From Streptomyces sp. (GTDB taxonomy: Bacteria; Actinomycetota; Actinomycetes; Streptomycetales; Streptomycetaceae), in NCBI RefSeq assembly GCF_019510245.1, contig NZ_JAEKKT010000177.1, positions 1 through 64,000 of the forward strand: a DNA stretch of 64,000 bases, written 5' to 3'. The notes beneath the pieces were generated by a model. It ran no database searches and was not told the DNA's origin. It worked only from the letters and a program-made list of their open reading frames with translations. The position numbers and the translations under genes were made by a program. This document shows, piece after piece, positions 44,701 to 53,057 of this stretch (positions are counted from its first letter, which is position 1; each line of letters begins with the position of its first letter).

Positions 44701-47700
44701 GACTCCGGCCCGTTGACCGCCGCGACCGCGACGGGCCGCCCGGGAACCGCGTCGAGCACGGGCGTCACCTCGGCCAGCGGCGCCCGGACCGCGATCATCG
44801 CGCCGCCGGCGGGCAGGGCCGCCATCAGCCGGCCGCGCGCGGCGACCAGCCGCACCGCGTCGGCACGGGAGAAGACCCCGGCGACATGCGCTGCGGCCAG
44901 CTCTCCGACGGAGTGCCCGACCAGCCGGTCCGGCCGTACGCCGAAGCCGTCGAGGAGGGTGTGCAGGGCCACCGCGTGGGCGAACAGTGCGGGTTGGGCG
45001 TAGTCGGTACGGTCCAGCAGGCCCGGGTCGTCGATCGCCTCCAGCAGGGGGCGGTCCAGCCACGGGGTGAACTCCTCGCAGAGGCCGGTGAAGGCAGCGT
45101 CGAAGAGGGGGAAGGCCGCCCGCAGGCCGCGGCCCATCCCCGGTCGCTGGGCTCCCTGACCGGGGAAGAGAAGGGCCACCTTGGGGCGGGAACGTGCGGT
45201 GCCCCGCAGCAGTGCCGGACCGTCGGCGCCGGCCGCCAGGTCGCGCACCCCGTCGAGCAGGCCTGCGACGTCCGGGGCCAGGACGGCCGCCCGGTGCGTC
45301 AGCGGTGCCCGCGTCGTGGCCAGCGAGAACGCGACGTCCAGGGCGGCCGCGTCCCCCCGCACGCCGGCCAGTTCGGCCGCCAGCCTCGCGGCATGCGCGC
45401 GCAGCCCGGCCTCGTCACCCCCGCCGACCAGCCAGGGCATGAGCGGCAGCCGGCCGGGGGGCGGGGCGGTGGGGGCCTCGCCGGCCGCCGTCGTCCCGGC
45501 CTCCGCAGCGGCCTGCGCCGGCTCCTCGATGATCACGTGGGCGTTGGTGCCGCCGATACCGAACGACGAGACCGCCGCCCGGCGCGGACGGTCGCCCCGC
45601 GGCCACGGGCGGGGCCGGTCGAGCAGCCGTACCGCACCGCCGGACCAGTCGACGTGCGGCGAGGGCTGCTCCGCGTACAGCGAGGCGGGCAGTTCGGCGT
45701 GGCGCATCGCCTCGATCATCTTGATGAGGCCCGCCACCCCCGACGCCGCCTGGGTGTGCCCCAGGTTCGACTTCACCGAGCCCAGCCACACCGGATCGGC
45801 CGGCTCCCGGCGCTGTCCGTAGGTCGCGAGCAGGGCGTTCGCCTCGATCGGGTCGCCGAGCGCGGTGCCCGTCCCGTGCCCCTCGACCGCGTCGACGCCC
45901 GATGCGTCCAGCCCCGCGTCGGCCAGCGCCCGCCGGATCAGGTCCCGCTGGGCCGCGCCGTTGGGAGCGGTCAGGCCGTTCGAGGCGCCGTCCGAGTTGA
46001 CGGCGGAACCGCGCAGCACCGCCAGCACCGGATGGCCGTTGCGGCGGGCGTCCGACAGCCGTTCCAGCAGCACGAGACCGACGCCCTCGGCCCAGGCGGT
46101 GCCGTCCGCGCCCGCGGCGAAGGACCGGCAGCGCCCGTCCGGCGACAGTCCGCGCAGCCGGCTGAACACGACGAACGGCTGCGGATTCGACAGCACCGTC
46201 ACCCCGCCGGCCAGCGCCAGCGCACACTCCCCGGCCCGCAGCGACCGGGCCGCCAGGTCCAGCGCCACCAGCGAGGACGAACACGCCGTGTCCAGGGTGA
46301 GCGCCGGGCCGCGCAGCCCCAGGGCGTAGGCGATCCGGCCGGACGCCACGCTCGGCGACGAGCCGATGCCGAGCTGGGCCTCCAACTCGTCGGGCACCCG
46401 GCCGCGGCCGTACCCGCCGGCGTGCATGAGACCGACGAACACGCCGGTGTCGGTGCCGCGTAGCTCCGGCGCCGGGACACCGGCCCGTTCGAAGGTCTCC
46501 CAGGCGACCTCCAGCAGCAGCCGTTGCTGGGGATCGGTGGCCAGCGCCTCGCGGGGCGACATGCCGAAGAACAGCGGGTCGAAGTCCGCGACCGAGTCGA
46601 GGAACCCGCCGCGACGGGTGTACGTCGTCCCGGGCCGGTCGGGGTCGGGATGGTGCAGCGACGCGAGGTCCCAGCCCCGGTCGGCCGGGAACTCACCGGT
46701 GGCGTCGCGCCCTTCGGCCACCAGACGCCACAGATCCTCGGGAGAGCTCACTCCACCGGGGAAGCGGCAGCCGGCCGCCACGATCACCACGGCGTCGTCC
46801 CCGGCCCCGGCCTCCGGCCCGCCCCGGGGGACCTCCTTCCCGCCCCGCGGCGCGGTGCGGGCCGTCCCGTCCTGTGCGGTACGGGCGGTGCTGTTCCGTG
46901 GGGTGCCGGCTGTTCGGTCCTGTGCCGTGCGGGCCGTCCCGTCCCGTGGGGTGCCGGCTGTCCCGTCCTGTGCGGTCGCCGCCGTGCCGCCGGGTGCGGT
47001 CGCCGTCGGCCCGTGCAGCAGTGCGTCCAGGTGGGCGGCGACCGCGGCCGGGCTCGGGTGGTCCCACACCAGGGTCGCCGGCAGCCACAGCCCAGTGCGG
47101 GTGCCGAGCCGGTGCCACAGGTTCATGGCGTCCATCGAGGTCAGGCCCAGATCGGCGAACGCCGCGTCCGGATCGGCGGCGCCGTCCCGGACCGCCGCCG
47201 TCTCCGCCAGCACCAGGTCGGTCAGCGCGGCCCGCCGCTCAGCGGGCGCCCGCCCGGCCAGTTCGGCGAGTCCCGGATCGGCCGGGCGGTCGGTGAGCGC
47301 CCGCCGCAGCAGGGCCCGGCGCGGCTTGCCGCCGGAGGTGCGCGGTACCGCCGGGATCGGCAGCACCTCCTCGGGCACCTTGTGCGCGGAGAGCACCGCG
47401 GCGCAGGCGCGCAGCAGCGGCGCCGGATCGAGGCCCGGACGGTCCGGCACCACGAACGCCACCGGAACCTCACCGAGCAGCGGATGTGCCCGGCCGACCA
47501 CGGCCGCGTCCCGCACCCCGGGCAGCCCGCAGAGCACCCGCTCCACCTCGGCCGGGTCGACGTTCTCGCCGCCGCGCACGATACGGTCGCCCGCCCGGCC
47601 GGTGACGGTCACAGAGCCGTGCTCGTCGAGCCGGCCCAGGTCACCCGTGCGGTACCAGCCCTCGCGCAGGGCGGCGGCGGTCTCCTCGGGCCGGTCGTGG

Positions 47701-48791
47701 TAGCCGAGCATGACGCCGGGGCCGCGGACCCAGATCTCGCCGTCCTCGCCGCCACCCTCCGCCGGGACGATCCGTACCTCCATGCCGGGCAGCGGCAGTC
47801 CGCTGCTGCCGCGCACCCGCGGCCCCGCGGGCGACTCCACGGCGATCTTGCCGCAGGTCTCGGTACTGCCGTAGCCGTCCAGCAGCGGGGCACCGAACCG
47901 TGCCTCGGCCTCCTCCCGCAGCTCCGGTCCGCTGGGCGCGCCGGCCGTGACGCACAGCCGCAGCGAGGGGACGGCCCCCAGCCCGGCGTCCAGCAGTTGC
48001 CGGTAGGTGAGGGGGACCCCGGCCAGGACGGTCGGTGCGTACTCGCCGACCAGCCGGACGAGGGCGGCCGGTTCCGGAGCCACGGTGATCCTGGCGCTCG
48101 CGCCGGCCATGGTGGTGCCGAGGACGCAGAGCGAGTGGGCGTACGTGTGCGAGAGGGGCAGCGGCCACAGGACGCGGTCCGTCGCCGACAGCCCGAGCCG
48201 GGGCAGATAGCAGGCGGCCGAGGACCACAGCGCCGACCGCTGGCTGGAGATCGCCGCCCTGCTGGTGCCGGAGGTCCCGGACGTGTAGAGCAGCCAGGCC
48301 GGCTCGTCCAGACCGAGGTCGTCGGCGGGAGCGGACGACGGTCGGGTGGCCAGCGCCTCCCAGGCGGCCGCCCCGCCCGGCACCGCCCCCTCGCCGGTGA
48401 CCAGCAGCCGGACGGGCTGTCCGGCCGTCAGCCGCGTGATCCGTGGCAGGTTGTGCCGGTCGGTGACCAGCACGGCGGGGGCGCAGTCGGCCAGGAGCTC
48501 CGCGAGTTCGGCGTCCGTGGCGCGGGAGCTCAGCGGCACCCCCACGGCACCGGCCCGCACCGTGGCGAGCAGCCCCTCGACCAGCTCCACGCCGTCGCCC
48601 AGGCAGAAGGCGACCCGGGCCGTGCGGCCCACGTCCAGCCCGGCCGCCAACCGGCCCGTCCTGCGTTCGAGCTCGGCCCAGCCCACCGCCCGCCGGTCAT
48701 CGGCGAAGGCGACCTTCCGGCCGTAGCGCACGGAGTTCTCGACGAGCAACTCCGCAACGGGCCGTACGGCAAACGCCCGCTCCACTCCCAC
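41742..48791 (-). CDS. Type I PKS: acyl-AMP ligase-ACP-KS-AT-DH-KR-ACP
   Basis: A 2,349-residue protein (GTG 48791, GAGGGGG upstream). Positions from that start: ligase 1-500 (YTSGTSG near 168, the usual P-loop Lys replaced by Arg; GYGSTETCG; catalytic Lys 490 in SGGK). ACP1 Ser 552. A repeat linker 594-650. KS 665-1090 (Cys 837, His 972, His 1012). AT 1200-1500 (Ser 1294; HAFH 1392-1395, a malonyl-type motif). DH (HVIGGRVVVP at 1585; Asp 1749). KR 1985-2150 (GGTGALG; Ser/Tyr/Asn triad; VDD, B-type-like). ACP2 Ser 2287. There is no thioesterase, methyltransferase or enoylreductase. A carboxylic acid, perhaps aromatic, would be loaded, extended with malonate, reduced and dehydrated. KS-AT-DH-KR-ACP also matches iterative 6-MSA-type enzymes. 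Release route unknown. Confidence 0.92.
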   Translation of the reverse strand: MGVERAFAVRPVAELLVENSVRYGRKVAFADDRRAVGWAELERRTGRLAAGLDVGRTARVAFCLGDGVELVEGLLATVRAGAVGVPLSSRATDAELAELLADCAPAVLVTDRHNLPRITRLTAGQPVRLLVTGEGAVPGGAAAWEALATRPSSAPADDLGLDEPAWLLYTSGTSGTSRAAISSQRSALWSSAACYLPRLGLSATDRVLWPLPLSHTYAHSLCVLGTTMAGASARITVAPEPAALVRLVGEYAPTVLAGVPLTYRQLLDAGLGAVPSLRLCVTAGAPSGPELREEAEARFGAPLLDGYGSTETCGKIAVESPAGPRVRGSSGLPLPGMEVRIVPAEGGGEDGEIWVRGPGVMLGYHDRPEETAAALREGWYRTGDLGRLDEHGSVTVTGRAGDRIVRGGENVDPAEVERVLCGLPGVRDAAVVGRAHPLLGEVPVAFVVPDRPGLDPAPLLRACAAVLSAHKVPEEVLPIPAVPRTSGGKPRRALLRRALTDRPADPGLAELAGRAPAERRAALTDLVLAETAAVRDGAADPDAAFADLGLTSMDAMNLWHRLGTRTGLWLPATLVWDHPSPAAVAAHLDALLHGPTATAPGGTAATAQDGTAGTPRDGTARTAQDRTAGTPRNSTARTAQDGTARTAPRGGKEVPRGGPEAGAGDDAVVIVAAGCRFPGGVSSPEDLWRLVAEGRDATGEFPADRGWDLASLHHPDPDRPGTTYTRRGGFLDSVADFDPLFFGMSPREALATDPQQRLLLEVAWETFERAGVPAPELRGTDTGVFVGLMHAGGYGRGRVPDELEAQLGIGSSPSVASGRIAYALGLRGPALTLDTACSSSLVALDLAARSLRAGECALALAGGVTVLSNPQPFVVFSRLRGLSPDGRCRSFAAGADGTAWAEGVGLVLLERLSDARRNGHPVLAVLRGSAVNSDGASNGLTAPNGAAQRDLIRRALADAGLDASGVDAVEGHGTGTALGDPIEANALLATYGQRREPADPVWLGSVKSNLGHTQAASGVAGLIKMIEAMRHAELPASLYAEQPSPHVDWSGGAVRLLDRPRPWPRGDRPRRAAVSSFGIGGTNAHVIIEEPAQAAAEAGTTAAGEAPTAPPPGRLPLMPWLVGGGDEAGLRAHAARLAAELAGVRGDAAALDVAFSLATTRAPLTHRAAVLAPDVAGLLDGVRDLAAGADGPALLRGTARSRPKVALLFPGQGAQRPGMGRGLRAAFPLFDAAFTGLCEEFTPWLDRPLLEAIDDPGLLDRTDYAQPALFAHAVALHTLLDGFGVRPDRLVGHSVGELAAAHVAGVFSRADAVRLVAARGRLMAALPAGGAMIAVRAPLAEVTPVLDAVPGRPVAVAAVNGPESVVLSGPEDAVTAVAAAVGRPQRRLRVSHAFHSPLLDPVLAGYRAVAESVTYRRPSVPVVSTLTGRAETDALATAAHWVRQARETVRFADAVGVLAEDGVTAFVEAGPSAALGAAAEECVGPDAGAVFASCGDARTTVEALAALHVHGAEVDWRSVYAGSGARRRPLPTHPFRRQRYWLDAARPPSGSGHPLLGEPVPDADGPAIRHTSVLSLDRHPWLADHVIGGRVVVPATVFAELAARADGSAGPVRLAELALHAPLVLAPGPGAQVQVQVVAGAPDGTGGRPVTVWGRPAGVPGPWTRHATATTATAEAPPGDTSGAWPPLGAERISVGYERLAGHGHRYGPAFRVLTALWHRDGETFAELALPPGEAAAARSYALHPALFDAALHAALLAEEPGEPRAPVTLSGVTVYASGAAAARAVVRRLGPDEFGVTLTDGTGLPLAAVESVVTRPVPAPARPPAETYRLAWRPVPPAGTASTEHEVLDVAELAAALPPDAPPPDRVRALLGAVLERVQGWTAGARSGRLLVLTGNATGDAPDPAEAAVAGLVRSAQSEHPDRIVLVDRQGAAVTPTALAAALRTGEPELALRDGAALAPRLALAGPPAVEAARLDPEGTVLVTGGTGALGAGLARYLVADRGVRHLLLAGRDGKVPDWAGGLAADVRVVACDVSDRASVRALVASCRPPLTAVFHLAGVVDDGVTDAMTPERLAAVLAPKADGAWHLHEATKDLGLAAFVLYSSAASVLGRPGQSNYAAANGFLDALARYRVARGLPAQSLAWGPWTTAGAQGMAGRVAPDRLREGGVLPVGEREGVALLDSALRRQEPVLVPVPLDLRAAAGPGAPSVLADLLPRSPAPTEAAPLDRAARTPGAWRERLAAVAPPRRAPLLAELIRAELAAVLGFADPSALPAERSFAELGFDSLSAVQVRNRLSAFIRVRLSPTVVLEHPTLPELTAHVLGVLLDADALPGTETAAAAVPARPST
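46845..47012 (-). repeat. 8-residue tandem repeat in the PKS ACP1-KS linker
   Basis: The linker between ACP1 and KS consists of about seven 8-residue units of the pattern T(A/P)(Q/R)-D-G-T-A-(R/G), for example TAQDGTAG and TPRDGTAR. Alternation of TAQ and TPR units gives a 16-residue (48-bp) super-repeat. The DNA is repetitive too, so copy number may vary between strains. It probably acts as a flexible Thr/Ala-rich spacer. Confidence 0.8.
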
Positions 48792-49041
48792 CAGGCCCCC
48801 TCGGTGCAACAACCTTGCCCACGATCCCTGTTGGGCCGGGCACTTACCCAGTAGGAGGGCGCCGCCGGGGCCTGGGTTGCAGCGTCCGCGCGACCGGCGT
48901 TTTCTGGAAGTACCCGATGGTGAAACAAGAGCGCCCAGGGTTGCGGCACGGACCGGGGGCTCTGTCCCGGCTGTCTGCCATGGCCAGGCCTCGGTCCGAG
49001 TGGTCCGCCGTGACCCGGCGCTCGACGCGGAGGTGAGCCTG

Positions 49042-50193
49042 GTGAAAGCCGTCGTCTACGAGAAGCCCTTCAGTGTCACGGTCAGGGATGTCGAAGATCC
49101 ACGGATCCAGCACCCGAACGACGTGCTGGTACGGGTCACATCGACGGCCATCTGCGGGTCCGACCTGCACATGTATGAGGGGCGTACGGCCGCCGAGGCG
49201 GGCATCGTCTTCGGACACGAGAACCTCGGCATCGTCGAGGAGACCGGCTCCGGCGTGACCTCGCTGTCCGAGGGCGACCGGGTGGTCATGCCCTTCAACG
49301 TCGCCTGCGGCTTCTGCAAGAACTGTCTGGCCGGCAAGACCGGCTTCTGCCTCACGGTGAATCCGGGCTTCGCCGGCGGAGCCTACGGCTATGTGGCCAT
49401 GGGCCCCTACAAGGGCGGCCAGGCGGAGCTGCTACGGGTGCCGTTCGCCGACTTCAACTGCCTGAAGCTGCCGCCGGGCAACGAGTTCGAGACCGACTTC
49501 GTGCTGCTCGCGGACATCTTCCCGACCGGCTATCACGGCTGTGAGCTGGCCCGGGTCGCCCCGGGTGAGAGCGTCGCCGTCTTCGGAGCAGGCCCGGTCG
49601 GGCTGATGGCCGCGTACTCCGCCCTGCTGCGGGGTGCGGCCAAGGTGTTCTCGGTCGACCGCGTGCCGGAGCGGCTCGCCAAGGCCGAGCAGATCGGAGC
49701 GATACCGATCGACTTCACCCAGGGCGACCCGGCCGAACAGATCAAGGAACAGACGGGAGGCGAGGGCACGGACAAGGGCGTCGACGCGGTCGGCTACCAG
49801 GCCCAGGCGCACGACGCGAGCCACGAGGAACCAGCCGTCGTCCTGAACTCCCTCGTCGAGACGGTACGGCCGACCGGCATGCTCGGCGTACCGGGCCTGT
49901 ACGTCCCCTCCGACCCGGGCGGTCCCGACGAGCACGCCAAGCATGGCCAGCTCCTGGTGTCCATCGGCAGGATGTTCGAGAAGGGGCAGCAGATGGGCAC
50001 CGGCCAGTGCAACGTCAAGCAGTACAACCGCCAGTTGCGTGACATGATCATCGCGGAGCGGGCCAAGCCCAGCTTCGTGGTCTCCCACGAACTGCCGCTC
50101 GAGGACGCCCCCGGCGCCTACGAGAAGTTCGACCAGCGGATCGAGGGCTACACCAAGGTCGTCCTGCACCCCGGGCACGCTCTCGCGGCGTAG
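49042..50193 (+). CDS. Zinc-dependent alcohol dehydrogenase (glutathione-independent formaldehyde dehydrogenase-like)
   Basis: A 383-residue medium-chain dehydrogenase: ICGSDLHMYEG and GHENLGIVEE supply catalytic Zn ligands; NVACGFCKNCLAGKTGFC holds the structural Zn. ADIFPTGYHGCELA and FGAGPVGLMAAYSA form the NAD site. The insertion pattern and KGVDAVGYQAQ match Pseudomonas formaldehyde dehydrogenase-like proteins that oxidise aldehydes or alcohols with bound NAD. GTG 49042 follows GGAGG by 9 nt. It diverges from the PKS gene; 48792-49041 must hold both promoters, but I see no certain boxes there. A hairpin follows the stop. Confidence 0.85.
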   Translation: MKAVVYEKPFSVTVRDVEDPRIQHPNDVLVRVTSTAICGSDLHMYEGRTAAEAGIVFGHENLGIVEETGSGVTSLSEGDRVVMPFNVACGFCKNCLAGKTGFCLTVNPGFAGGAYGYVAMGPYKGGQAELLRVPFADFNCLKLPPGNEFETDFVLLADIFPTGYHGCELARVAPGESVAVFGAGPVGLMAAYSALLRGAAKVFSVDRVPERLAKAEQIGAIPIDFTQGDPAEQIKEQTGGEGTDKGVDAVGYQAQAHDASHEEPAVVLNSLVETVRPTGMLGVPGLYVPSDPGGPDEHAKHGQLLVSIGRMFEKGQQMGTGQCNVKQYNRQLRDMIIAERAKPSFVVSHELPLEDAPGAYEKFDQRIEGYTKVVLHPGHALAA

Positions 50194-50213
50194 CGACGGC
50201 GACGACACGGCGC

Positions 50214-50244
50214 GGCGGGCCGGGGATCACTTTCCCGGTCCGCC
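50214..50244 (+). terminator. Stem-loop after the alcohol dehydrogenase
   Basis: GGCGGGCCGGG (50214-50224) pairs with CCCGGTCCGCC (50234-50244) with a single G-U wobble in RNA, across a 9-nt loop. It starts about 20 bp beyond the stop. Confidence 0.55.
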
Positions 50245-50286
50245 GGCGCACCACCGCGGTCTTCGCCGCTGCATCTTTCACGATCG

Positions 50287-50310
50287 TCACGTGATCATGT
50301 CGTCACGTGA
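50287..50310. promoter_or_regulatory. Two TCACGTGA palindromes, 16 bp apart
   Basis: The perfect 8-bp palindrome TCACGTGA occurs at 50287-50294 and 50303-50310, between the alcohol dehydrogenase terminator and the end of the ANTAR gene. An upstream GATCGT/ATGATC context adds symmetry. It may bind a regulator or be part of a bidirectional transcription end. Confidence 0.3.
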
Positions 50311-50311
50311 A

Positions 50312-50656
50312 TCAGTGCCGGACGGAGACCGGGTACCGGTCGATCGTCCGCCGTAACTCGGCCGGGTCGAAGTCCGGGACGGCCTCGCCCTGCGCGTACC
50401 TCAGGAGGAGTCCGGCGAGGGTGCGCAGCTTGGTGTTGGTGCGCTGGGAGAGGTCGCGCAGGACCCTCCAGGCCTCCTCAGGAGGGATCCGGCCGTACGC
50501 GACGACGACGCCGATGGCCTGGTCGATTACGGCATGAGAGGTGACGGCCTGCTGGAGCTGGGCGGTCTCGGCCGTGAGCCGTTCGTACTCGGCGGCCAGC
50601 TCGGTGGCCGACAGCAACCGCAGGGGCTCCGTGCGGGAGATCGCGAAGAACGCCAT
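50312..50656 (-). CDS. ANTAR-domain protein
   Basis: A 114-residue protein. After a short N-terminal helix comes the ANTAR three-helix domain: LQQAVTSHAVIDQAIGVVVA, YGRIPPEEAWRVLRDLSQRT and NTKLRTLAGLLLRYAQGEA. ANTAR domains bind paired RNA hairpins to prevent transcription termination. There is no GAF or receiver domain, so any signal input must come from a partner. GAGG precedes the ATG. It follows the MmpL gene on the same strand but beyond a strong hairpin. Confidence 0.85.
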   Translation of the reverse strand: MAFFAISRTEPLRLLSATELAAEYERLTAETAQLQQAVTSHAVIDQAIGVVVAYGRIPPEEAWRVLRDLSQRTNTKLRTLAGLLLRYAQGEAVPDFDPAELRRTIDRYPVSVRH

Positions 50657-50778
50657 GTCGCCTCGTCCGGGGGGTGGGAACCAGGGGCAGCGTTACAGCT
50701 TCCCCCGGACCCCACCCGTACGCGACCGGAATCGCGCCGCCCAGCAGGTCCGGCGAAGTCGGCCGAAGTCCGGCCTTC

Positions 50779-50870
50779 CCCCGCCCCGCCCCGCCCCGCC
50801 CCGCCCCGGGGCGGGGCGGGGCGCGACCAGCCACGACCGTGCCGCGGGTCGGCAGCTCGCGGCACGTCCC
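50779..50870. repeat. (CCCCG)n hairpin plus dispersed intergenic repeat, copy 2
   Basis: A run of CCCCG units leads into a perfect 30-nt palindrome centred at 50807/50808 (arms of GCCCC x3 and GGGGC x3). It is followed at once by GCGCGACCAGCCACGACCGT, the core shared with 5331-5421 and 61015-61110. It lies 10-100 bp beyond the MmpL stop and should terminate transcription from either side. The slippery CCCCG run may vary in length and is prone to sequencing error. Confidence 0.7.
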
Positions 50871-50879
50871 GCTGAGTGC

Positions 50880-53057
50880 TCAGCCGCGGCGCCCCGCGGG
50901 GGCGTTCCGGTCCTCGCCGGCCGCCGGCGTGGCATCGCCGTCGCCCGTGCCCGTGACCGCGGCCGGTTCCGCCCGGTCGGCGTGGCCGGGCCACCAGGCC
51001 GCGTGGCCGATCAGCGCCGTGAGGCTCGGGGTGAAGAACATCGCCATGACGAACGCGGCCACCGCGATGCCGAAGGAGACCGCGAAACCCATCTCCGTGA
51101 GCAGCGCGTTGCCGGCCAGCATCATCGTGGCGAAGGTCGCCGCCAGGATGAAGCCCGCCGCGGCCACCGTCGGCCCTGCGTGCCGCAGCGCCATGCCGGC
51201 CGCCTCGCGCGGCTCCCGGCCCTCGCGGGCCTCCTCACGGAGCCGGGCGATCATGAGGATGTTGTAGTCCGTGCCGATGGCCACCACGAAGAGATACATG
51301 ATCACCGGGAGCATGAACATCAGGCCCGGCTTGTTCTGCGCGTCCTGGAAGATCCACACCGTGGCGCCGAGTGTCGAGCCGAAGCCGAGCCCGACGGAGG
51401 CGATCAGGTACCAGGGGGCGACCACACTGCGCAGCAGGAGCCCCAGGATCACCATGATCAGCAGAGCTGCGACGGGGAACACCGTCCGGTAGTCGTGGTT
51501 GACCGCGGCGTCGATGTCCTTGTAGATCGAGGACATGCCGCCGACGAGCGCCTCGGTCCCCTCGGGCGCACCGGCGTGCGCGACGTCCCGCACCCGGCCC
51601 ACGGCGTCTATGGCCTTGTCCGTGGACGCCTCGTACTTGAGGGTGACCGTGAAGTCCGCCGTGGTGCCGGCCTTGTTCACCTGGACCATCCGGGCGCTCG
51701 CGACACCGTCCACGGCCCCCAGCTTCCGCGCGTACGCATCGAAGGAGGACGCGTCCAGCGGCTTGCCGTCGGTGCTGGAGAGATAGACGTCGGTGGGCGC
51801 GGCGGCACCGGCCGAGTACGCCTTCTGCATCTGGTCCTGGACGACCATGGACTCCTTGGTCTTGGGCATCGAGCCCGACGCCAGGTCGAACGTGGCGTGG
51901 TAGCCCAGCGTGCCCAGCGACAGCACGACCAGGACCAGGCCGGAGACCACCGCGGTCAGCCCCGGACGGCGCTGAACACCACGGCCCAGGGCCGCGAAAC
52001 GGGCGTTCGCCGGCTCCTGCTGCCAGGACTTGGACGGCCAGAACACCTTCGGGCCGATGAGCGAGACCACGGCCGGGATCAGCGTCAGCCCCGCGATCAG
52101 GGTGACGGAGACCGCGATGGCCAGCGCCGGGCCCATCTGCTTCAGGAAGCCCAGCGTGGAGAGGACCAGCGCGAGGAAGGCGATGATGACCGCGCCGGCC
52201 GCCGAGGCGATCGCCTCACCGACCCGGCCGACCGCGTTGACCATGGCCTCCTTGGGTTCGTCCCCCGCGCGCAGGCGTTCGCGGTACCGGAACATCAGGA
52301 ACAGGAAGTAGTCCGTGCCCACGCCGAACAGCACGACGATCAGGATCGACGACACGGAACTGTTGGCCTGCAGGTCGAACAGCTTGGTGGCGTACGCGAT
52401 CAGCCCGTTGGCGATGGCGGACACCACGCCGATCACCACCAGGGGCAGGAACGCCAGGATCGGCGCCCGGAAGATGATCAGTAGGGTCACCAGGATGATC
52501 ACGAAGGTGCCGATGCCGATCAGCGCCTGACCGCGCTTGGACGAGTCCTGCTGGTCGAGGGCCTGCGCGGCCGAACCGCCCAGCTTGACCTCCAGGTGCG
52601 TGCCCTGGGCCAGTTGCTTGACGTCGTCGCGCAACACCTTGGCCGCGTCGGCCTGTACGGGCTGGCCGGCCTTCTTGCTGTCCATCTGCACCAGGATCAG
52701 GTCGTACCTGCCGTCCTTCGACGGCTGGCCGGGGACGACCTTCTGGACCTGGTCGATGTGCTTGCCGCCCAGTTCGGTGGCGAACCGGGCGACGTCCTTC
52801 TTGTCGTCGGCGGTGAGCTTGCCGCCGTCGGTGCGCTGGTACAGCGCGATCGCGGACGGGGTGAAGGCGCTGGGGAACGCCTTCGCCTGGAGATCGGCCG
52901 CTTTGATGGACTCGTAACTCTTGGGCAGGAAGCTGCTCTCGTCGCTGTTCGAGGGCAGGCTCGGGGCGGTGGCTACGATCGCCACCGCCGCGATCAGCCA
53001 TGCCACGATCGTCCAGACTGGATGTCGGACGACGGCACTGCCGATTCGTCGGAACAT
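50880..53057 (-). CDS. MmpL/RND-family membrane transporter
   Basis: A 725-residue transporter with the MMPL layout: helix 1 (VWTIVAWLIAAVAIVATAPS), an extracytoplasmic domain, a five-helix block (FGVGTDYFLFLMFRYRERLR), a second external domain and a second five-helix block (AIGTDYNILMIARLREEA). The two GTDY motifs lie in the proton-relay helices. It exports a lipid, peptide or small hydrophobic molecule using the proton gradient. AGGAGG precedes ATG 53057. It is plausible as an exporter of the nearby PKS product, but a divergent dehydrogenase and an ANTAR gene stand between, so the link is weak. Confidence 0.88.
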   Translation of the reverse strand: MFRRIGSAVVRHPVWTIVAWLIAAVAIVATAPSLPSNSDESSFLPKSYESIKAADLQAKAFPSAFTPSAIALYQRTDGGKLTADDKKDVARFATELGGKHIDQVQKVVPGQPSKDGRYDLILVQMDSKKAGQPVQADAAKVLRDDVKQLAQGTHLEVKLGGSAAQALDQQDSSKRGQALIGIGTFVIILVTLLIIFRAPILAFLPLVVIGVVSAIANGLIAYATKLFDLQANSSVSSILIVVLFGVGTDYFLFLMFRYRERLRAGDEPKEAMVNAVGRVGEAIASAAGAVIIAFLALVLSTLGFLKQMGPALAIAVSVTLIAGLTLIPAVVSLIGPKVFWPSKSWQQEPANARFAALGRGVQRRPGLTAVVSGLVLVVLSLGTLGYHATFDLASGSMPKTKESMVVQDQMQKAYSAGAAAPTDVYLSSTDGKPLDASSFDAYARKLGAVDGVASARMVQVNKAGTTADFTVTLKYEASTDKAIDAVGRVRDVAHAGAPEGTEALVGGMSSIYKDIDAAVNHDYRTVFPVAALLIMVILGLLLRSVVAPWYLIASVGLGFGSTLGATVWIFQDAQNKPGLMFMLPVIMYLFVVAIGTDYNILMIARLREEAREGREPREAAGMALRHAGPTVAAAGFILAATFATMMLAGNALLTEMGFAVSFGIAVAAFVMAMFFTPSLTALIGHAAWWPGHADRAEPAAVTGTGDGDATPAAGEDRNAPAGRRG

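Noticed and set aside
41670..46463. Plus-strand open frame of nearly 1,600 codons antisense to the PKS
   Set aside because: Arg/Gly/Pro-rich composition with no domain; a GC-bias shadow of the PKS reading frame.
48792..49041. Search for a clear divergent promoter or operator between the PKS and alcohol dehydrogenase genes
   Set aside because: Only weak -10/-35 candidates and no convincing palindrome were seen, so no site is reported.
50779..50822. (CCCCG)n array considered as a CRISPR-like or replication element
   Set aside because: Five-base units without spacers; it forms one perfect hairpin at a gene end, so a terminator or simple repeat suffices.
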